Source: Flavobacterium sp. MC2016-06 (GTDB taxonomy: Bacteria > Bacteroidota > Bacteroidia > Flavobacteriales > Flavobacteriaceae). Taken from it: 42,118 nucleotides of DNA. Location: assembly GCF_009711165.2 (NCBI RefSeq), contig NZ_WMID02000041.1:1-42118 (forward strand), read 5' to 3'. The notes under the pieces are model-generated. The model saw nothing but the letters and a program-made list of their open reading frames with translations, had not been told where the DNA came from and did no database searches. This document shows, piece after piece, positions 17,649 through 25,559 of the stretch. Both the position numbers and the translations under genes were made by a program. Position 1 is the first letter of the stretch; each line of letters starts with the position of its first letter.

Positions 17649-20102
17649 ATGTCAAACCATAAAATACTTACAATTGACAATCTGTCACTTCAAGAATTTG
17701 ATTCAGAAGCAGAATTAATTCCATTATTAACTCCAGAAGACGAAGAAGAAATGAACAATGAAGAGTTACCGCTCTCATTGCCAATTCTGCCGTTGCGTAA
17801 TACCGTATTATTTCCAGGAGTTGTAATTCCAATTTCTGCGGGTAGAGATAAATCTATAAAACTAATAAATGATGCCAACGCTGGTGGAAAAATTATTGGT
17901 GTAGTTTCTCAAATTAATGAAGAAGACGAAGATCCGTCTAAAGATGATATTCATAAAATAGGAACCGTTGCAAGAATTCTACGTGTTTTAAAAATGCCTG
18001 ACGGAAATGTTACCGTTATTCTACAAGGTAAAAAGCGTTTTGAAATTGACGAAGTAGTTTCTGAAGAACCTTATATTACAGCAACCATAAAGGAAGTTGT
18101 AGAAGATCGTCCTGCAGAAGATGATACAGAATTTACGGCTATTTTAGACTCTGTTAAAGAGCTGGCAATTCAAATTATAAAAGAAAGTCCAAATATTCCA
18201 TCTGAAGCAACTTTTGCGATTAAAAACATTGAAAGCCAGTCGTTTTTAATCAATTTTGTATCTTCTAATATGAATTTATCGGTAAAAGAAAAACAAGGTT
18301 TATTATCGATAAACGGCTTAAAAGAAAGAGCGCTGGAAACTTTGCGCTATATGAATGTTGAACTTCAAAAACTAGAATTGAAGAATGACATTCAGTCAAA
18401 AGTTCGTTTTGATTTAGACCAGCAGCAAAGAGAATATTTCTTGCACCAGCAGATGAAAACCATTCAAGAAGAATTGGGAGGCGTTTCGCAGGAGGAAGAA
18501 ATGGACGAAATGGGACAGAAAGCGAAAACCAAAAAATGGGACGAAAAAACGCAGAAACATTTTGAAAAAGAATTATCTAAAATGCGCAGAATGAATCCGC
18601 AGTCACCAGATTTCGGTATTCAGCGTAATTATTTAGAATTATTTTTAGAATTGCCTTGGGGCGAATATTCTAAAGATAAATTTGATTTGAAACATGCTCA
18701 GAAGATATTAGATAAAGACCATTTTGGACTTGAAGAAGTTAAGAAAAGAATGGTAGAGCATTTGGCAGTTTTAAAATTGCGAAATGACATGAAATCGCCA
18801 ATTATTTGTTTAACAGGACCTCCGGGAGTTGGTAAAACCTCTATTGGGCGTTCGGTTGCAGAAGCTTTAGGACGCGAATACGTACGTATTTCGTTAGGAG
18901 GTTTGCGTGATGAAGCAGAAATTCGCGGTCATAGAAAAACCTATATTGGTGCAATGCCAGGAAGAATTATTCAGAGTTTGAAAAAAGCAGGAACATCTAA
19001 TCCTGTTTTTATTTTAGATGAAATAGATAAACTTTCAAGCGGTAACAGCGGTGATCCATCATCGGCATTATTAGAAGTTCTAGATCCAGAGCAAAACAGT
19101 TCTTTTTATGATAATTTCCTAGAAATGGGTTACGATTTATCTAAAGTGATGTTTATTGCAACGTCAAACAATATGGCGGCGATTCAGCCGGCATTGCGTG
19201 ACAGAATGGAAGTAATTAAAATGTCAGGTTATACTATTGAAGAAAAAGTTGAAATTGCAAAAAGACACCTTTTTCCAAAACAACTAGAAGCACACGGATT
19301 AACTGCAAAAGATTTGACAATTGGTAAAAAACAATTAGAGAAAATCGTTGAAGGTTATACACGTGAATCTGGTGTTCGTAATTTAGAAACTAAAATAGCG
19401 CAGGTAATTCGTAATGCTGCAAAAGCAGTTGCGATGGAAGAGGAGTACAACAAAAAAGTGACAGACGAAGATATTGTTACTGTTTTGGGTGTGCCAAGAT
19501 TAGAGCGTGATAAATACGAAAATAATGATATTGCGGGTGTTGTTACAGGTTTAGCTTGGACAAGTGTTGGTGGTGATATTTTGTTTATAGAATCTTTAAT
19601 TTCTGAAGGAAAAGGGGCATTGACTATTACAGGAAACCTTGGAAATGTCATGAAAGAATCGGCTACAATTGCTTTAGAGTATATTAAAGCCAATGCTAAA
19701 AAATTAGGTTTAGCAACTGAGTTATTTCAAAAATACAACATTCATTTGCACGTACCAGAAGGAGCAACTCCAAAAGACGGGCCAAGTGCTGGTATTGCAA
19801 TGCTTACCTCTTTAGTTTCTTTGTTAACACAAAAGAAAGTGAAGAAAAGTCTGGCTATGACAGGAGAGATTACACTTCGTGGTAAAGTATTGCCAGTAGG
19901 AGGGATCAAAGAAAAAATCTTAGCTGCAAAAAGAGCCAATATCAAAGAGATCATTTTATGTCATGAAAATAAAAGTGACATTGACGAAATTAAAGCAGAA
20001 TATTTAGAAGGTTTGACTTTTCATTATGTGAAAGAAATGAGCGAAGTATTAGCTTTAGCTTTAACAGACCAGAATGTTAAGAATGCTAAAACTCTTAAAT
20101 AA
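17649..20102 (+). CDS. lon: ATP-dependent protease Lon (endopeptidase La)
   Basis: Cytoplasmic AAA+ serine protease for misfolded and regulatory proteins, 817 residues. The N-terminal LON substrate domain begins at [18 protein letters not shown] (about 44-61), then a coiled-coil region, the AAA+ module with Walker A GPPGVGKT (390-397, Lys396) and Walker [11 protein letters not shown], and the C-terminal protease domain with the catalytic dyad Ser713 (DGPSAGIAM) and Lys756 ([13 protein letters not shown]). It stands alone between a terminator and two strong hairpins, followed by porQ. Confidence 0.96.
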   Translation: MSNHKILTIDNLSLQEFDSEAELIPLLTPEDEEEMNNEELPLSLPILPLRNTVLFPGVVIPISAGRDKSIKLINDANAGGKIIGVVSQINEEDEDPSKDDIHKIGTVARILRVLKMPDGNVTVILQGKKRFEIDEVVSEEPYITATIKEVVEDRPAEDDTEFTAILDSVKELAIQIIKESPNIPSEATFAIKNIESQSFLINFVSSNMNLSVKEKQGLLSINGLKERALETLRYMNVELQKLELKNDIQSKVRFDLDQQQREYFLHQQMKTIQEELGGVSQEEEMDEMGQKAKTKKWDEKTQKHFEKELSKMRRMNPQSPDFGIQRNYLELFLELPWGEYSKDKFDLKHAQKILDKDHFGLEEVKKRMVEHLAVLKLRNDMKSPIICLTGPPGVGKTSIGRSVAEALGREYVRISLGGLRDEAEIRGHRKTYIGAMPGRIIQSLKKAGTSNPVFILDEIDKLSSGNSGDPSSALLEVLDPEQNSSFYDNFLEMGYDLSKVMFIATSNNMAAIQPALRDRMEVIKMSGYTIEEKVEIAKRHLFPKQLEAHGLTAKDLTIGKKQLEKIVEGYTRESGVRNLETKIAQVIRNAAKAVAMEEEYNKKVTDEDIVTVLGVPRLERDKYENNDIAGVVTGLAWTSVGGDILFIESLISEGKGALTITGNLGNVMKESATIALEYIKANAKKLGLATELFQKYNIHLHVPEGATPKDGPSAGIAMLTSLVSLLTQKKVKKSLAMTGEITLRGKVLPVGGIKEKILAAKRANIKEIILCHENKSDIDEIKAEYLEGLTFHYVKEMSEVLALALTDQNVKNAKTLK

Positions 20103-20116
20103 AATTCCAATTTTTT

Positions 20117-20158
20117 AAATTCCAAATTCCAAATTTCTCGATTTGGAATTTGGAATTT
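20117..20158 (+). terminator. Perfect 18-bp hairpin after lon
   Basis: AAATTCCAAATTCCAAAT (20117-20134) and ATTTGGAATTTGGAATTT (20141-20158) are perfect complements around TTCTCG, followed by a T run. The internally repeated AATTCCA unit is a pattern I recall from many Flavobacterium intergenic regions, so it may be both terminator and dispersed repeat. Confidence 0.8.
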
Positions 20159-20191
20159 ATTTTTTTGGAGTTTAAAATAAAATTCAATTTA

Positions 20192-20234
20192 AAATCCCAA
20201 AAAACTGATTATTTCAGTTTGGAATTTGGGATTT
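20192..20234 (+). repeat. Second, bulged hairpin between lon and porQ
   Basis: AAATCCCAAA plus AAACTGA (20192-20208) pair with TCAGTTT (20214-20220) and TTTGGGATTT (20225-20234), with a GGAA bulge in the right arm. It shares the TTTGG/CCAAA vocabulary of the preceding hairpin and may be a diverged copy. Confidence 0.6.
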
Positions 20235-20250
20235 AAAAATTAGATTTTTT

Positions 20251-20283
20251 TTTGTTTTTATAAGTTATATAATTTTATCTTCG
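20251..20283 (+). promoter_or_regulatory. porQ promoter
   Basis: TTTG (20251-20254), 21-bp spacer, TATCTTCG (20276-20283), a close match to the Flavobacterium -33/-7 pattern, 37 bp before the porQ start codon. Confidence 0.6.
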
Positions 20284-20320
20284 TATTTGCGTTATTCCCA
20301 TATAGGAACGCCTCAAAAGC

Positions 20321-21340
20321 ATGTTAAAACAACTTGTTTTATTTTTAATGTTAATGATTTGTTCGGTTTCTTTCGGACAAATTGGTGGACGTTACACCTA
20401 TCAGTTTCTTGATTTAACCACTTCTCCCAGGCAGGCCGCTTTAGGAGGTGAAATTATTACGATATATGATGAAGATGTTAACCAAGCCATGTCTAATCCA
20501 GCTGCTTTAAACGCAGATATGGACAATCATCTAGCGATGAACTACGGAAGTTATTATGGAGAAGCTTCTTATGGAACTGCTTCGTATGCTTATACGTACG
20601 ATAGACATTTACAGACTTTTTACGCTGGAGTTTCATATGTAAACTACGGCTCGTTTGAAGGATATGATGAAAATGGGCAGGAAACATCTAGTTTTACAGG
20701 AAGTGAAGGTGCACTCTCTTTAGGATACGCTTATAATATACCTTATACAGACATGTATGTCGGTGCAAATGTGAAGTTAATAACTTCAACATTAGAAAGT
20801 TATAATTCTATTGGAGGTGCAGTTGATTTAGGATTTTTGTATATTATTGAAAAAAATGATATAAATTTGGCCCTTGTAATTCGTAACCTAGGAACACAGT
20901 TTACAACTTACTCTGGAATAAAGGAGAATTTACCGCTTCAAATTATTGCTGGTGTTTCACAAGAATTAGAGCATGTGCCTATTCGCTGGCATCTTTCGTT
21001 AGAAAATCTACAGCAATGGAATATCGCTTTTTCGAACCCAGTTCGTGGAACAACTAATATTGATGGCTCAACAAACGCAGAGAAGGTTTCATTTGTAAAT
21101 AATGCTTTAAGACACGTTGCTTTTGGTGTGGAGCTTTTTCCTCAAAAAGCATTTAATTTAAGGTTTGGATATAATTTTAGAAGAGGAGAAGAATTAAGAG
21201 TTGAAGAACAGCGTAATTTTTCAGGAATCTCATTAGGATTTGGCTTAAAAATGAATAAGTTAAAATTTAACTATTCGTATTCTAGATATACATTGGCAGC
21301 AAATACAAGTCTTTTTGGTCTAATTTTAAATTTTCAGTAG
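20321..21340 (+). CDS. porQ: Type IX secretion system protein PorQ
   Basis: An outer-membrane beta-barrel protein of the PorV/PorQ (FadL-like) family, 339 residues with a signal peptide (about 1-19, ending SVSFG). The mature N-terminus is typical: YTYQFLDLTTSPRQAALGG. PorQ forms part of the PorV-PorU-PorQ-PorZ attachment complex that processes type IX cargo at the cell surface. The gene order porQ-cmk, here with an intervening small gene, recurs in Bacteroidota as I recall, which supports the assignment. The following gene starts 5 bp after the stop, so they are cotranscribed. Confidence 0.85.
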   Translation: MLKQLVLFLMLMICSVSFGQIGGRYTYQFLDLTTSPRQAALGGEIITIYDEDVNQAMSNPAALNADMDNHLAMNYGSYYGEASYGTASYAYTYDRHLQTFYAGVSYVNYGSFEGYDENGQETSSFTGSEGALSLGYAYNIPYTDMYVGANVKLITSTLESYNSIGGAVDLGFLYIIEKNDINLALVIRNLGTQFTTYSGIKENLPLQIIAGVSQELEHVPIRWHLSLENLQQWNIAFSNPVRGTTNIDGSTNAEKVSFVNNALRHVAFGVELFPQKAFNLRFGYNFRRGEELRVEEQRNFSGISLGFGLKMNKLKFNYSYSRYTLAANTSLFGLILNFQ

Positions 21341-21344
21341 GTAT

Positions 21345-21947
21345 ATGAAAATATTCAATTTGTTTTTATTTATGACTGTAGGGTTTTTTACGGGTTCAAA
21401 ACTTTACTACAAGGAAGAAAAAGCTATTACCAGTGTAGAAATAGAAAGGATTAACAGCAGAGTGAGTGAGATAAAAAACATGATTAGTATTGATTCTAAA
21501 TACAATACTAAAATTGCTTTTTTGCTAGATATGAAAGTGCCTTCTGGAAAGAACCGCTTTTTTGTTTACGATTTAGAAAATAATAAAATACTAGATCAAG
21601 GCCTTGTTGCTCACGGATCAGGTTCTGAAACTGGAGTTAAAGGGAGTCTTAAATTTAGCAATGAATCTAACTCCAATTGTACTGCTTTAGGCAGATATGT
21701 TATAGGCAAAACATACAAAGGAATTTTTGGAAAAGCATATAAATTAACGGGCTTAGATGAGAGTAATAGCAATGCTTTAAAAAGAGCAATCGTACTGCAT
21801 TATTACTCTGCCGTGCCGTACGACGAACAAGATTATTATATAAGTAACAGCCACGGATCCCCAATGGTAAACGAGCAGTTTTTTAAAAGAATCGAAAAAA
21901 TAATAGATAGCTCTAAGTCAAACATTATCTTAGATGTTTATTATTAG
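21345..21947 (+). CDS. L,D-transpeptidase-like (YkuD_2) protein with Ser at the catalytic Cys position
   Basis: A 200-residue exported protein (N-terminal hydrophobic segment MKIFNLFLFMTVGFFTGS) resembling the murein L,D-transpeptidase catalytic-domain family of Bacteroidota. Family features: FFVYDLENNKIL (72-83), VAHGSGSETG (88-97), TALGRYVIGK (113-122) and IVLHYYSAVP with likely catalytic His152. The expected S-x-G-C motif reads SHGSPMV, so Ser172 (codon TCC) stands where the nucleophilic cysteine belongs. It may be inactive or use serine. It is tightly linked downstream of porQ and 45 bp ahead of cmk. Confidence 0.75.
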   Translation: MKIFNLFLFMTVGFFTGSKLYYKEEKAITSVEIERINSRVSEIKNMISIDSKYNTKIAFLLDMKVPSGKNRFFVYDLENNKILDQGLVAHGSGSETGVKGSLKFSNESNSNCTALGRYVIGKTYKGIFGKAYKLTGLDESNSNALKRAIVLHYYSAVPYDEQDYYISNSHGSPMVNEQFFKRIEKIIDSSKSNIILDVYY

Positions 21948-21992
21948 AATATTTTATAGAATAAAAATCACTACAATTTAAAACCACCCATT

Positions 21993-22685
21993 TTGGAAAA
22001 AATTACTATTGCTATTGACGGATTTTCATCAACAGGAAAAAGCACTTTAGCAAAACAATTAGCAAAAGAGTTAGCATACGTATATGTTGATACAGGCGCG
22101 ATGTATCGTGCAGTAGCTTACTTTGCAATGCAGCATGAGTTTATAAAGACTGACTTTTTTGATAAAAAAGCATTAATTGAGGCTTTGCCTAAAATTCAGT
22201 TAGAGTTTAAGTTTAATGCTGATTTGGGTTTTGCCGAAATGTATTTGAACGGTGAAAATGTCGAAAAACAAATTAGAACTATTGAGGTTTCTAACTTTGT
22301 GAGTAAGGTTGCGGAAGTTTCTGAAGTACGTGCTAAATTAGTAGAACAGCAGCAGGAAATGGGTAAAAATAAAGCCATTGTAATGGATGGCAGAGATATA
22401 GGAACGGTTGTTTTTCCTAATGCCGAACTTAAAATATTTATGACTGCTAGTGCCGAAACCCGCGCACAAAGACGTTTTGATGAATTACAGCAAAAAGGCG
22501 ATAATGTATCGTATGAAGACGTTTTAAAAAATGTTGTAGAAAGAGATCATATAGACACACACCGTGAAGATTCTCCTTTAGTAATTGCAGATGATGCCAT
22601 AGAAATTGATAATTCTTATTTGAGTAGAGAAGAACAATTCGCTGTTGTTTTAGAATTAGTGAATGAAGTTGTTAAAACGATTTAA
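21993..22685 (+). CDS. cmk: Cytidylate kinase, TTG start
   Basis: Phosphorylates CMP/dCMP with ATP, 230 residues. The P-loop GFSSTGKST is at residues 10-18; DTGAMYRAVAYFA (32-44), MDGRDIGTVVFPNAELKIF and RAQRRFDELQQKG are cmk signatures. Translation starts at TTG (21993): no in-frame ATG lies upstream and the protein reads EKITIAIDGFSSTGKST directly from there, so the non-ATG start is well supported. It lies downstream of porQ and the transpeptidase-like gene. Confidence 0.95.
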   Translation: MEKITIAIDGFSSTGKSTLAKQLAKELAYVYVDTGAMYRAVAYFAMQHEFIKTDFFDKKALIEALPKIQLEFKFNADLGFAEMYLNGENVEKQIRTIEVSNFVSKVAEVSEVRAKLVEQQQEMGKNKAIVMDGRDIGTVVFPNAELKIFMTASAETRAQRRFDELQQKGDNVSYEDVLKNVVERDHIDTHREDSPLVIADDAIEIDNSYLSREEQFAVVLELVNEVVKTI

Positions 22686-22753
22686 ATTTTTGCAGATATC
22701 ATTTTTAATGGTAGTTTTACCACTTCATTTTTACTAAAGACAATTTCATCTAT

Positions 22754-24130
22754 ATGGGAATTAAAAACAGATTGATTTTAATGAGCTTTCTTCAATTTTT
22801 TGTTTGGGGAGCATGGCTTATAACAATTGGAAATTATTGGTTTGGGACTAAAAATTGGGAAGGTACTCAGTTTGGTCTTGTTTTCGGAACCATGGGAATT
22901 GCATCTTTATTTATGCCGACTCTTACAGGTATTATTGCTGACAGATGGATTAATGCCGAAAAATTGTACGGTGCACTTCATATTCTTTATGCAGTAGTTT
23001 TGTTTAGTATTGCGCACGTAACTACGCCAGACAATTTTATATATGTTATGCTTATTGCAATGTGCTGTTATATGCCTACAATTGCATTGAGTAATTCTAT
23101 TTCGTATACTTCGCTGAAATTAAATAATAAAAACATTGTAAAAGATTTTCCGCCTATTCGTGTTTGGGGAACAATTGGTTTTATTGTTGCCATGTGGATT
23201 ACGAATTTAAGTGGCAGTAAAGCAACAGAATATCAGTTTTATATTGCTGGAGTTGGTGCTTTAATTTTAGGCGTTTATGCTTTTACATTACCTAAATGTG
23301 AACCGCAGCGTTTGATTAAAGAAAATGCAACTTTAATGGAAACGCTTGGTTTAGAATCATTCAAGTTATTTGGAAATTACAAAATGGCTTTGTTTTTTGT
23401 TTTCTCTATGTTTTTAGGAGGAGCATTACAATTGACAAACGCTTATGGAGATGTTTTCTTAGATGAGTTTAAACATTTTCCAAAATATGCAGATTCTTTT
23501 GTAATTAAATATTCGACTATTATTATGTCGATTTCTCAAGTTTCTGAGACCTTATTTATTTTGGCAATTCCGTTTTTCTTAAGACGTTTTGGAATCAAAC
23601 AGGTAATGCTTATTAGTATGCTGGCTTGGGTTTTACGTTTCGGATTATTTGCTTTTGGTGATCCTGTAGGTGGTTTATGGATGATTATTTTGTCTTGTAT
23701 CGTTTACGGAATGGCGTTTGACTTCTTTAATATCTCAGGTTCACTTTTCGTAGAAAGTAATACTGATTCTAAAATTCGTTCTTCTGCACAAGGTTTATTT
23801 ATGATGATGACCAATGGAGTAGGAGCAGTTTTAGGAAGTTTAACTTCGGGCTGGGCAATTGATCGTTTCTTTACAAAATCGTTTCATAATACTTCTGAAT
23901 TAGCTGGATTTTTACAAACAGAAACAACAAACTCTAAAATGTTAGATTTTGTAAAAGGACAAGGAAATACTATTACTGCAGATGGAGTTTTTAGCAAAGA
24001 AATTTTAATGAAAGACTGGCACACGATCTGGTTGTCTTTTGCAGCTTATGCTTTAGTTATTGCAATTGCTTTTGCCGTTTTATTTAAACACAAACATGAC
24101 CCGAAGGAAATTGAGAATTTAAGTCATTAA
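22754..24130 (+). CDS. Nucleoside:H+ symporter family MFS transporter (NupG/XapB-like)
   Basis: A 458-residue integral membrane protein with about 12 hydrophobic segments. The N-terminus (LILMSFLQFFVWGAWLITIG), PTLTGIIADRWINAEK and KDFPPIRVWGTIGFI match the nucleoside H+ symporter family (NupG/XapB). C-terminal GLFMMMTNGVGAVLGSLTSG also fits. It is probably a nucleoside importer; substrate specificity cannot be read from sequence. Its position after cmk is compatible with nucleoside salvage but may be coincidental. Confidence 0.85.
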   Translation: MGIKNRLILMSFLQFFVWGAWLITIGNYWFGTKNWEGTQFGLVFGTMGIASLFMPTLTGIIADRWINAEKLYGALHILYAVVLFSIAHVTTPDNFIYVMLIAMCCYMPTIALSNSISYTSLKLNNKNIVKDFPPIRVWGTIGFIVAMWITNLSGSKATEYQFYIAGVGALILGVYAFTLPKCEPQRLIKENATLMETLGLESFKLFGNYKMALFFVFSMFLGGALQLTNAYGDVFLDEFKHFPKYADSFVIKYSTIIMSISQVSETLFILAIPFFLRRFGIKQVMLISMLAWVLRFGLFAFGDPVGGLWMIILSCIVYGMAFDFFNISGSLFVESNTDSKIRSSAQGLFMMMTNGVGAVLGSLTSGWAIDRFFTKSFHNTSELAGFLQTETTNSKMLDFVKGQGNTITADGVFSKEILMKDWHTIWLSFAAYALVIAIAFAVLFKHKHDPKEIENLSH

Positions 24131-24152
24131 TATAAAAGATATACTTTATAGT

Positions 24153-24185
24153 AAACCCGACAGGTTTTAAAAACCTGTCGGGTTT
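24153..24185 (+). terminator. Strong hairpin after the nucleoside transporter (also a dispersed repeat type)
   Basis: AAACCCGACAGGTTTT (24153-24168) pairs with AAAACCTGTCGGGTTT (24170-24185), 16 bp. This AAACCCGACAGG hairpin is, as I recall, common between Flavobacterium genes. A degenerate right half recurs at 24274-24307. Confidence 0.75.
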
Positions 24186-24219
24186 GTTGTTTTTAAAAGT
24201 GTTTTTAAAACGTTTTAAT

Positions 24220-24248
24220 CTTTGTCAAAGTTTTGAACTTTGACAAAG
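24220..24248. repeat. 12-bp perfect inverted repeat CTTTGTCAAAGT
   Basis: CTTTGTCAAAGT (24220-24231) and ACTTTGACAAAG (24237-24248) flank TTTGA. It lies between two copies of the AAACCCGACAGG-type repeat, so the 24150-24310 region is a cluster of repeat elements. Confidence 0.65.
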
Positions 24249-24273
24249 GTAGTTACGCAGAGTAAAAGGACAG

Positions 24274-24307
24274 ATTTTTTAAACCTGTGGGGTTTGTTGC
24301 TTTTTAA
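24274..24307 (+). repeat. Degenerate second copy of the AACCTGTCGGGTTTG repeat
   Basis: TTTTTTAAACCTGTGGGGTT followed by TGTTGCTTTTTA parallels the right half and downstream flank of the 24153-24185 hairpin with a few substitutions. The left arm is not preserved. Confidence 0.6.
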
Positions 24308-24366
24308 GGATAGAAAATTATAATAAAAAAACTATTTTTGATGTGATTAAGAAAACACGGTAAATA

Positions 24367-24723
24367 ATGATTAGACAATTTTTAGGTGTTATTACTGGTT
24401 ATTTAATATTTGTAATTACATCGGTACTTCTATTTAAAGTCTCGGGAGTAAAGCCTCATGCTGAAGCTTCTGCTGCTTTTATGTTTTTGACTTTTGTTTA
24501 CGGAAGTGTTTTTTCATTTCTTAGCGGACTTGTAACTCAATTTATTGCAAGAACGAGAAATCTAAAAATCAATTATATTTTCTTTTTTATAATGGCTGGT
24601 TTTGCTGCTTTTTCGCTTTTTAAATCAGATGGTAGTTCTTGGACGCAATTGCTGGCGATTTTTGTTTTTGCTCCGATTTCGATTCTTGGTGGTTATTTTT
24701 TGATTCAAAAATTTAAAACGTAG
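24367..24723 (+). CDS. Small integral membrane protein, unknown function
   Basis: A 118-residue protein that is almost entirely hydrophobic with about four predicted membrane helices (residues 3-26, 33-55, 66-85, 92-113). I do not recognise a family. The next gene starts 4 bp after its stop, so the two form a pair with a lipoprotein. Confidence 0.65.
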   Translation: MIRQFLGVITGYLIFVITSVLLFKVSGVKPHAEASAAFMFLTFVYGSVFSFLSGLVTQFIARTRNLKINYIFFFIMAGFAAFSLFKSDGSSWTQLLAIFVFAPISILGGYFLIQKFKT

Positions 24724-24726
24724 AAA

Positions 24727-25224
24727 ATGAAATATTTAAACATAATTATTTTAGTCTCTTCTTTTTTCTTTTTTAGCTGTAATAATAAAGAAGTTAAGAG
24801 TTTTAAGCCAACAACTAAATTAGATTTAATCTTAAAAAATAAGAAATTAAGTAAAACGTATTATGAGTTCAGAATTGAGAATGATCGTTTACAATCAAGA
24901 GTTGAAGAAAATGAAAGTTTTCTGAAATTTATAAATAATACAAGTATTGATGAATTAATTATATTTACGAAATGTGACAGTCCTGTTGTTCGTTGTTTTG
25001 CATTCAAAGCTTTGGTTGAAAAAAAATATCCAAAAATCAGAGAAATTTTGTTTGAACACAAAAATGATAATGAAACGGTAATAGAATATTCTCCACCATG
25101 TCTTCAATTTAAAATGCCAGTAAAAAATTATATGCTGAATCAGTTAGATCCATTTTCTAAAACGAAGTATAAGTTTAATAAAGCTGAATTTTTAGCTATT
25201 CAAGAACGTTTTATTGTAGAGTAG
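24727..25224 (+). CDS. Small lipoprotein, possibly HEAT-repeat-like
   Basis: A 165-residue protein with a signal peptide ending in a lipobox (FFFFSC, Cys18). The mature part includes SPVVRCFAFKALVEKKYPKI, which resembles one HEAT-like helical repeat, and is otherwise unfamiliar. It is coupled to the preceding membrane protein gene. Function is unknown. Confidence 0.65.
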   Translation: MKYLNIIILVSSFFFFSCNNKEVKSFKPTTKLDLILKNKKLSKTYYEFRIENDRLQSRVEENESFLKFINNTSIDELIIFTKCDSPVVRCFAFKALVEKKYPKIREILFEHKNDNETVIEYSPPCLQFKMPVKNYMLNQLDPFSKTKYKFNKAEFLAIQERFIVE

Positions 25225-25261
25225 AACTGTCATACTAATAATTTTTATATTTCTTTTGAAA

Positions 25262-25352
25262 CCTAAATTTCTAATCTAGCCCCGATAGAGCGGTTATCCT
25301 TTTATGGTGGTGTTCACCATAAAAGATAAGAGCGAAAGCGGGACTTTAGGTC
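25262..25352. repeat. Nested intergenic palindrome of the AGCCCCGATAG...AGCGGGA type
   Basis: Three nested pairings are visible: CCTAAA (25262-25267) with TTTAGG (25345-25350); AGCCCCG (25278-25284) with CGGGACT at 25339-25345; and an inner stem ATCCTTTTATGGTG (25296-25309) with CACCATAAAAGAT (25315-25327), one bulge. The frame AGCCCCGATAG...AGCGAAAGCGGGA recurs widely between Flavobacterium genes as I remember it, with the inner stem varying between copies. Its role (transcription terminator, RNA element or mobile repeat) is not known to me. Confidence 0.7.
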
Positions 25353-25410
25353 CTGAAAATCCTTAAATCTTCTGCTTCCAATCAATACGTTGATTATCAT
25401 CTCGATTTAT

Positions 25411-25441
25411 TTTGCCAATTAAGAAAATTGTAGTAATTTTG
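25411..25441 (+). promoter_or_regulatory. rpsA promoter
   Basis: TTTG (25411-25414), 19-bp spacer, TAATTTTG (25434-25441): a near-perfect match to the Flavobacterium housekeeping promoter. Transcription would start near 25448, giving a leader of about 110 nt. Confidence 0.75.
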
Positions 25442-25559
25442 CAAACCTTTTGGCAGAGAAGAGTTTCCATTAGGTATCAACTATTTATGTAAAACAACTT
25501 CTGTTTTTTCTATCGCTTTAAGAAACTCAAGAAAAACAGAATACAAATTTTTTATCAGC

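Larger units (their letters stand above)
25225..25559 (+). other. rpsA upstream region: nested repeat, promoter and leader
   Basis: This gene-free stretch holds a nested palindrome (25262-25352), the rpsA promoter (25411-25441) and a leader of about 110 nt before the rpsA start. I see no small gene. The leader could carry autoregulatory structure, as known for S1 mRNA in other bacteria, but no specific fold is evident. Confidence 0.6.
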
